Below are positions 54,601 to 63,600 of a stretch of 64,000 nt of DNA, piece by piece; the stretch's first letter is position 1; every line of letters starts with the position of its first letter. The translations under genes were made by a program, and so were the position numbers. Where the stretch lies: the NCBI RefSeq assembly GCF_014647515.1, contig NZ_BMPI01000048.1:1-64000 (forward strand), given 5' to 3'. This stretch comes from Dactylosporangium sucinum. GTDB lineage: Bacteria; Actinomycetota; Actinomycetes; Mycobacteriales; Micromonosporaceae. The notes under the pieces were generated by a model, which worked only from the letters and a program-made list of their open reading frames with translations, ran no database searches and was not told where the DNA came from.

Positions 54601-57600
54601 GCGGAACTCGCGGTCGACGCTCTGCCTGCCGGACTGCTCGACGAGTGCGTGCGCCTCGGCATCAGCCGGGACGAATTGGTCGAGCTGGCCCGCGGCCGCC
54701 GGCGGGACATCTCGGCCGACGTGGAGGAGCTCATCCGCGGCCGGCAACCGGCGTCGGAACTGGCGACCCTGCCGTTGACGCCCGAGCAGGAGACGGCGCT
54801 GGCCGACCGCCGGCTCACGGCGGAAGATCAGGAGCCCGGGCCGGATTCGTGGCTCGAGTCGCTCATCGCGACCGCGCGGCAGCACCCCTGGCCCTCGGCC
54901 GCGATCGAGCAGATCGCGGAAACGACCGCCGACGAGCTTCGCACGCTGATCGCGCAGCTGCGCGGGCTGCCGGACGACGCGCCGCTGCCGCCACGGTCGG
55001 CCATCGCGACCATGCTCGGGATCCGGATCGAGACGATGACCGGCAGCGGGGTCTCGACCATCAGCGGGCCGGAGACCGGCCAGCCGCTCGTGCTGGTCGA
55101 GGTGGGCGAGAACGAGTACCGCCCGACCGAACCGGTCGAGAGGCCGGCAAGCATGACCCAACCGCCCGGATGGCCGGGGCCGACCGGGTCGACCGCCGAC
55201 GAGAACCTGCCCAAGAGCATCCTCAGGGGCGGACCCGGCGAGACGTTCGAGATTCTTGCGCCGTTCCCGCCGCCCTCGCCCCGCCGGATCAGCCTGACGC
55301 TGGCGCACAAGGACCTCGACGACCCGGCCCGGCCGGCCGATCGCCCGGATGAGTCCATCGGCGTCCCCGCTCTCCCCGTGGACCTCGAAACGGGGGGCAC
55401 GTCGCTCGATGCTCACCTGAGCCCGAGCCGCGCCGAGCGGCGCGAGCTGGACTACCAGTACGACACGGTGTTGGCCCAGCTCGAGGTGTACATCGAGGGT
55501 CATCCCGAGGAAGCCGCGAGACGGGCGCTGGTGCACAGCCACATCAGCACCGACACCGTCATGAACGTCACCAGGACCTGGGCGCTCGTCAATGAGCTCC
55601 GCGGCCTGCTGCAGCAGTACCGGCAGGAGGATCACCTCCACCCGTCGGTGCTGCGCCCGCGCGAGCGGCCCACCGCTCCCGCAACGGATCCCGACCTGGA
55701 GATCGGCCTGGGCGACGACGACCACAGCGAAATGGCGATAGCGTTCGAGGACGACGAAACAGCCGTACCCCTCCAGAGCATCGCCGTGCGCTCCGCCGCC
55801 GGCCCGTCCGCCCAGCCCGGTAGCCCGGTCGCGCGGCCGCATCGGCCCCGAGACGCGGAACCGTCCCGGGACAAGCCGGCCGAACGCGACGAGACCGCCG
55901 GCAGTGACCGGACCAGACGGGAACAGGCCGAAACGAGGCTGCGGAGCTACATCGCGAGCCGTCCCGACCCGGATGGCGACCGGCTGCGGAACCTGGAGAG
56001 TCTGCTCACGTCGGGGATCGGCGACCAGTTCATCGCGAACATTCTCGACAGCCAGCGGGAACGGTACGAAGGCCAGGACACCGGCCAGCAGCAGCAGGGA
56101 CCGATCTGGTGGTACGAGGGCAACGACACCTTGCCCGGACGGACGTACGCACCGAGGCCGCTCCAGCAGGAGTGGCTCGCGGACAACGGCCTTCAGGTGG
56201 GTTGGGTGCCGTCCGACGGGAACTGCGTCTTCGCGTCGGCGCTCAGGACGGTCACGCCGGAACTCCTCACCCAGGCCGCCCGGCTGGTCGCCGGCGCCGC
56301 CGGGCTCCCGGTCCCCGGCGACATCAACAGCGCGGAAGGGTTCCGGCAGTTCCTCGCCAGTCTGTTGCGGCGATCGCTGGTGAACGAAACCATTCAGCGG
56401 GAACTCCACCTCGACTTTGCCGCGATCTACCCGGCGAACCACCCCATCGTCCGCGAAGGATCGGCGGCGCTGACCATCGAGGAGCTCGCCAGCTCGGTGG
56501 CAGAGTTGGGCGAGTTCGACAACGCGCGGGGTGACTACTACTGGATGGTCGTGACCCAGTTCTTCCGGTGGGCGAGCAGCATCTCGAACGCGAACGGCGG
56601 CAGTTTCCGGGTGAACCTGCAGGGACTCTCGGAAGGTAAGGGCCAGGCGGTGCTGGCCGGGGCCACCGACGACGCACCGACCCACGTCATCGTGCTGGTC
56701 GACCAGCACTACCTGCCCACCCGGATCCGGTCGGGCGCATCCCGCCAGGGCGGCTCCGGCCAGAGCGGTGGCGGCGCGACGGTGCTGACGGCCAAGGTGG
56801 AGTTCGACCTGCCCCGGTCACCGCTCACTCCGCCTCCGCACCGGAACGCAGCGCGGCTGCGGGCCGAGGTCGACGCGGCGGCCCGGCGCGCCGACGAACT
56901 GGACCCGCGGGTACTGGCGGCCGTCGCCGACCAGGGCGAGGCCGGGGAGGACGCCCGGGCCGCGTGGCGGGCCTTCGCCGACGGGCTGGCGTCGCTGCGT
57001 GCCCGGATCGACGGCGTGACCGAGGAGACGCTGGCCACCACCCGCACCGAGTTCGGCAGTCTGCTCCTCGGCTACGGCCTCGCCGCCCAACGACTCGCCG
57101 ACCTGGGCACGGTCCTGCCACGCAGCCGCGAACTGGTGGAGCCGGACCCGCCGGCAGCGGCGCGGGACGGGGTGCCGGTCGCTCCCGGCGTACGGCGGGC
57201 ACGCCGTCCCGGCGAGCCCGCGGGGCTGCTCGGCGGCGCCGTCGCGTTCGAGGTCGAGTTCGGCGGGTTCGAGCTCGAACATCCCGGCGGTGTCGAGCGG
57301 CTGATCGACCGGGAGCTGTTCCGCAGGCCCAACCTGCTGTCGGCCACCGCCGACGTCGGCAACGTCCTGGAGGTCCGCACGCTGCCGATGGCCAGCGTCC
57401 TCGGCGAGGAGAACCGGGCGGACCCCGACCTGGTGCTCGACGCGTTCGCCGATCTGCGCGCCCGGCTGGCCGCGGTGACCGGGCCCACGCCGCTGACCGC
57501 GGTGTTCCCGGAAGCGGACGGCCCGGAGGCGGACGGCTTCGCGCACGAGGTGCCGGACGTGGTGATCCGGCCCCGGTCCAACCCGCCCGGCGAACTGTAC

Positions 57601-60600
57601 GTGCAGCTCACGGTCGGCGCGGCGCCGCACGCCCTGGTCGCACCGCTGGAGGTCGTGGCGGAGGGCACGACGTACAACCCCAGGTCGCGCATGCACCTGT
57701 TCAACGGACTCGACTTCGGCACCCTGGTGACCCGGGAGTACCTGACCGAGCATCTCGGGCAACGGGTGCCGACGTTCGCGCTGCCCTTCCTCACCGACGT
57801 GCCGGGTGCCGACGAGCTGCGCGGCTACCTCGCGCTCGTGTACGCGCAGGTCGCCGCGGTGCTGGACCACGGGACCAGGCCGCCCGCGAACCGGGTGTTC
57901 AGCAAGAACTACGTCGCCGCCGCCGCCCGTACGGCGTTGGCGGGCCTCCGTGCGGGACTGCCGTCCACCGGGCAGGACTTCCTGGACCAGCACCACGACG
58001 AGATCACCGCGCTGCTGCTCGACACCTTCATCACGAGCGTCAAGTCGCCGGTGCCCCCGGACCAGTTGCTCGACCTGCCGCTGTGGAACCCCGGCGCCGG
58101 CACGGTGCGGACCTACCTCGCGAACGCGCTGCGGCCGCTCGGACCGGGAGACCCGCCGGTGAGCCAACACGATGCGCTGGAGATCGGCGCCAACATGCCG
58201 ACGATGGACGACAACGGAGGAAGGCTCGGCAAGCCGCTGGCCGTCGTGGAGGTCCGCCACTTCGGCGAGCAGTGGGTCGACGAGCCCCAGCTACACCGGC
58301 ACCTCGCCACCTTCGACTACATCGTCAACGCCGGATACGACCGGCCGGCGGCCGACGGGTCCCGGCCGAGCCCGCTGCGCGGGCGGGTGCTGTCGGCCAT
58401 CGCCCGCAGCCGGGCGGACCTCCCGGTCGCTGCGGCGATCGCCGAGCTCCGCACGGCGCTGGTCGAGACACGTGAACTGGCGGCGGACTGGCTGGCCGCC
58501 GACGTCGACGAACACCCGCACACCAGGCTGAACGACACCGACGGGCTGCACCTGCTGGAACTGGTGGCCGCCGCGATGGCCGGCGACGACGTGCGGCCGC
58601 TGCTCGACCCCGCGTTGGCCGTGGCCACCCGGTACGCGCGGAGGCTGAATGGGGGACGCCAGCTCGTGCGCGACACACATCGCGACGTCCTGCTGGAATC
58701 CCGCGACCGGTGGATCGGCGTCGTCCGGGCACTGGACGAGTACCGGTTCCAGCTGACCGGACAGCGCCTCGACCCGGATCTGCTGGCGTCACTGGAGGCC
58801 GACGACGACACCGGCGCGATGTCGGACGACGACTCCGAGCTGACCTCCGGCGACGAGGCGATGACGGACGACAACCTCGCCGCGGAAGCCGGCGACGGCA
58901 CTTCCGGCAACGACGCCGAGCCGCCGGCCGGCGCAGTGCTGCGGCTGCGCGGCGGTTTCAGCGCTCGGCGCGACCACCCGTCCGACGACGAGTCCGAGCC
59001 CGACTCGGACGGGGACGGGTCCGAGCCGGACAGGGACGCGTCCGGCACGACGCCGGCCGAGGGGTCCGGCGCCGCCCGCGGATCGTCGTCGAGCGGCCGG
59101 AACCTGCTGATCCACCACGTGCCGCTGGTGCGGGACCCGGAGCAGCCAGATTCGCGCCTGACCGCGACGGAGTACCTCGGCCGGCACTGGAGGGGAACGA
59201 CGCCTCCGTCGTCGAACCCCACCCCGGAGGACATCCCGGTCGTGGTGCTCATCGGAACGGCCACCGACGTCGGTCCGCAGTTCGTTGAGGACCTCGCCGA
59301 GCGTGGCGTCCTCGCGATCATCGAGGCGACCGATGCCGATCAGCGGGACCAATACTGGGGATATGCGCCCAACTGGGACGACGGGTCGCTGTTGAACCCC
59401 TCCTCCGATCGTCTGGTGGGCCTGGTCCAGGAACTTCGCGCGGGGTACGTCCAGCGGTTGGCCGCCCTCGCCCTGAAGGTGAGCCGTCGGCGTTTCGAGG
59501 CCGGTCAGGACTTCGTGACGGCCGCGGACCTGTGGCAGGTTGTGCACGCCGCCATCGGCCGGCACGGCGGTTTCCAGCTCGGACCGGTTCGGGCCGCCGC
59601 GCGGCTGCTGGATCCGTCGCTCGACCTGCGGGTCCTCGCCGACGGTCGGGTCGGCATCGATCCGGGCCTGATCCACCGGGGCGTCGAACTGCCGGCACGG
59701 CTCGCCGGGATGGTCGATCAGCAGTACCGGGGACAGATCGACGGGCCTCAGGTTCTGATCTTTACGGCCGCGACCGCTGCCGACGTCGAGTTCCTGGCTC
59801 GACCGGGCGTCATCCTGATTGCCCGGGCGTCCGAGGAGGACACCGAGGTCGTCGAGTGGCGTGCGGTGTACGTGGAGATCCGCACCGGTAGGTTGGTCGC
59901 CGAACTGGAAAACGAGGATCTGGCGGCGCTGATCGACGAAGCGCGGGCCGAGGAGCGGCGGGACGTCGAGTCATCGGTCGCCCCGATCCAGCGGCGCGTG
60001 TGGGCACTGGACGGCATGGTGCGGATAGCCAGGGAAACCGTCGACCAGGCGCTCTGGCTTGCCGTGCGCGATGAACATCACGGCCTTCCCGCGGGTGCCT
60101 CGGACTACACGTTCCTGCTCGGCGCGCACCTCCTCCACATGCTGCACCGTTCCGGAGTACGAGCGACCCGGAACGGCCCTCGGCCGCCGGTGGACGCACG
60201 GGTCGCGTACGGCGTGGGCGAGCACGCGGCGTTCGCCGCCGCGATCGTTGCCGCGCAGGACGATCTGCAGGCGATCGAGGGCTGGACGGAGGCCGAGGAG
60301 GACATCTTCGAGCGGCTGGCGAACCCTGCGACGGACGGGCACCTGCCCGAGTACGACACGGAGTTCCTGGGCGCGGTGGAGACCGCTGTCCGCGGTCGGC
60401 TCGCGGAGCTCGTGACGGATCTCCCCGACAACACGATCGAGCGGCTCCGGCCGCGGCTGCTGGCGCACCAGGTACCCGGAATCCACGACGCCGACATGGA
60501 GCGGTTGCGGGCCTGGGTGACCGAGCAGGTCCGGGCCGCCGAGCCGCACCCCGAGGTGCAACCCATCCTGCTGGACCTCCTCGGACGCCTCGTCGACCGC

Positions 60601-63600
60601 CCGGTGCTGGTCTGGCATCGGGACCAGCCGCCGGCCATGTTCTGGCCGGGAGGCGAGGAACCGCCGATCCATCTCGTTCAGGCCTCCCCCACCGGGCAGG
60701 GTCGATGGGGCCAGTTGGTGCGCTATGCCGTGGCCGCCTGGGTCACCGCCAACTGGGACGGGCCCGCGCGCACCGCGGATCACCTGATCGAGCATGCGGC
60801 ACGGATGTGGGCGAGTCGGCTGATCGTGCCGGCGGATCGGTTGATCGATGCCGCGACCCGGCCCGAGTTCGTCATCCCGACCGATGTCACCGGGGGGCAG
60901 ACGGCCCGCGTCCTCGCCCGCAGCTACGACGTCCTGCCGAACCCGACCGATGGTGCGGTCGGGGGCTTCCTGCCCTTGGCCGACGGGTGGGCCATCCAGG
61001 ATGTCGGTGCGGGTGCGTGGGTCCGCCCCGGGCAGCTACCGGGCGATGTCGCGCCGCCTGAGGTGCGAAGGAACACCATTGTCCTGGGCGGTGCCGGACA
61101 GCCCGCGGCCGCGGTTCCCGATTCGGTCCGGCGGTGGGTGCTCAGTCAGATCGACCTCCAGGGGCTCGCGCCAACCATCGAGCTCGTCGACCCGGGGCGG
61201 CCTCGTTGGTGGCCCTACGTCGGTCCTGCCCTCCGGAGGAGCGATCACCCGTTGGTACAGGTACCGGCGGGGTTCGTGATGGGGGCGACGGACGGTCCCC
61301 GGCTGGACCCGGTCCGGGAACTGCCGGCGACCAGCCGTGCCAGCCTTGTCGTGCTGGGTCCGGTTCGGGCACGGGACGTCGTCGCCGTCGTCTCCGCGCT
61401 GCACCAACCGGAACGCCTGGGGCTGGTGGTCGACCTGCGGTTCGCCGACCGCCCGACGACCGGATCGGGCCTGCGTTGGTCGGCGACCGACCTCGCGCAT
61501 CACCTGAACGTAGCGGTCGTGCTGCCGCCCGGCGAACTCGCGGTCGGCGATGCCCTGCCCGCTCACCTGACCCTGGTACCGACGGACCGGCTCGGCCGGC
61601 GGACGTTCGTGTCGCTGGCCGAGGCCGCCGAGGTCCGGCCCGTACGGTATGCCGGTTCGTCGGTCGACGTGCACGGCGTCCTCAACAACCGCCTGGCCGC
61701 ACCGGACACCTACCTGCTGCCGGACGGCTGGGAACTGCAGGTCCTGCCGCGCGGGATCTGGCTGCGTCCGGCCAGCACCCCCGACGCCGTCCGCACCGCG
61801 GTCGGCGATGCTGCGGGTACGCCGAGATTCGCGGTCGGCTTCGGCGATGAGCTGGTTCCGGCCGGGATCATGGCGACGATCACGGAACTCGAGGCCGCGA
61901 TCCCAGGGGCCACGTTCCAGCGCGTCGACGTGCGGACCGACTGGGTCGAGATCGCCCGCGACGGGGCGGAGCGGCCAGGTGCAGACCATGGCGGAGTCGC
62001 CGGCGGCGACGGCCAGCCACGGTTCGCCGTCGTTCGCGGACCCGACGGTTCGTGGTCGCTGCGCCTGCGGCCGGACGGTCTGACGGTCGAGCCGAACTCG
62101 ATCGAAACGTTGGCGGACGTCGTTCAGGCGGTCACGGAGCTGGCGCAGTCGCCCGAGACGGAGATGATCAGGGTCTCGATCGAGGCCGACGGTCACGCCG
62201 GCTCGGAGCCGGAGGCCGTGAACGCCGGGCAGCGGCGCGCGGACGCGGTGCAGCGAATCCTGCGGGAAGAGATCGACCAGACCCATCACCCCCGGATCCG
62301 CTTCGAGATCCACCAGCACGCGCGGACGGAGGGTCCCGCCTCCGCGGATGTGGCGGTGCGTGTCCGGGCCGTGCGGCTGCAGGCCGAGGTGCGGGGCGCG
62401 CGCGCCCTTGTCGCGGAACAGCCCCGGCCGGTCGAACCCAAGGGCATGCTGCGGGCTTGGCGGCTGGCGGCTCCAGCCGCGGTCGCGCCCGGTCAGGCCG
62501 ACGACCCCACCCACGGACCCCGGGCGTACGGCGCCGTGGTCCTCGAACCGGCGTACCTGAACGAGGACGACGTGGGGCGCGCCGCCGTCGAGCGGCTGCG
62601 GTGGCTGGCCGAAAGCGTCGCGACGGAGTATGCCCAGCCGGAGTCCGGTCTGACGGTGGTGGCCAGGCTCTGGCACGGGGAGTCGGCGCTGCCCGCCGTC
62701 GTCGCCGGTGGATTCCTCCTCCAGCAGCCGCCGGGCCGGCCCGGGCCGGCGATGGTGGAGATGGTGCGGCTGCTGAACGCCGGCGAGTTGCTCAGGGACA
62801 TCAACACGGTTGGGCAAGTGCGGGGCACCGGCCTCCCTTCGGCCGAGGATCGGGTGACCGTGGTCCTCACCGAGGCGGCTCCGGGCACGGCACGCCAGTT
62901 CCACCACCTGCTGGTGCAGGCCAACCGTGAGCGACGGACCACCGGCGAGTTCTTCGTGCGGACGCTGACCGTCGTCGACCACACCACGAGGGACACGTAC
63001 CGCGTCACGTTCGGCCCACTGGACCCCGAGAGCAGGGCCAGGAGGCTGTTCCACCGGGTCCGCGGCATGGTCGGTGGGCATGTGGTCGGTGCAGAGCCAC
63101 CCTACGACGTCATCGGCCCGCCGCCACCCGAGTTGCCCGTGCCCCTGGATGGTCCTTTCCAGGGTGCGGAGTCCTGGCGCCAGTGGGCCCTGCAGGGTGT
63201 GTGGCCGGTGCCCGCCGAGACCGGGCAGCCCGGCGCGGCGGGCGAATACCCGTGGGTGCTTCCGGCCCAGGCGCACGGGCGCCGAATGACGCTGCCGCAG
63301 GAGGGCAACCAACCACCCGCCGATGTCGTCGTGATCCTCAACGGAGGCTATCCGACGGGGATGTGGATCAATGGAGTCCGGCCGGCGCTGTATCCACGGG
63401 TTGACGGACGCCGGCCTGATGACGCCGAGGCCGACGCCGCCTACCTTGTCGACGACCCGCGCATCGCGGCGCGTGAATTGCAGCAGTATCTGGCCACCAC
63501 TATCGGCGCATGGGACGGCCTGGCGGTCGGGCCTTGGGCTCAACACCTGGAAGTGACCGGGCAGAGATACTACCTTGATCTGCTCACCAACCTGTCGGCA

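Noticed and set aside
55222-55233. LRGG upstream of the OTU domain as a sure cleavage site
   Set aside because: Only four residues match and Pro follows GG, which known deubiquitinases tolerate poorly. It was kept only as a weak feature.
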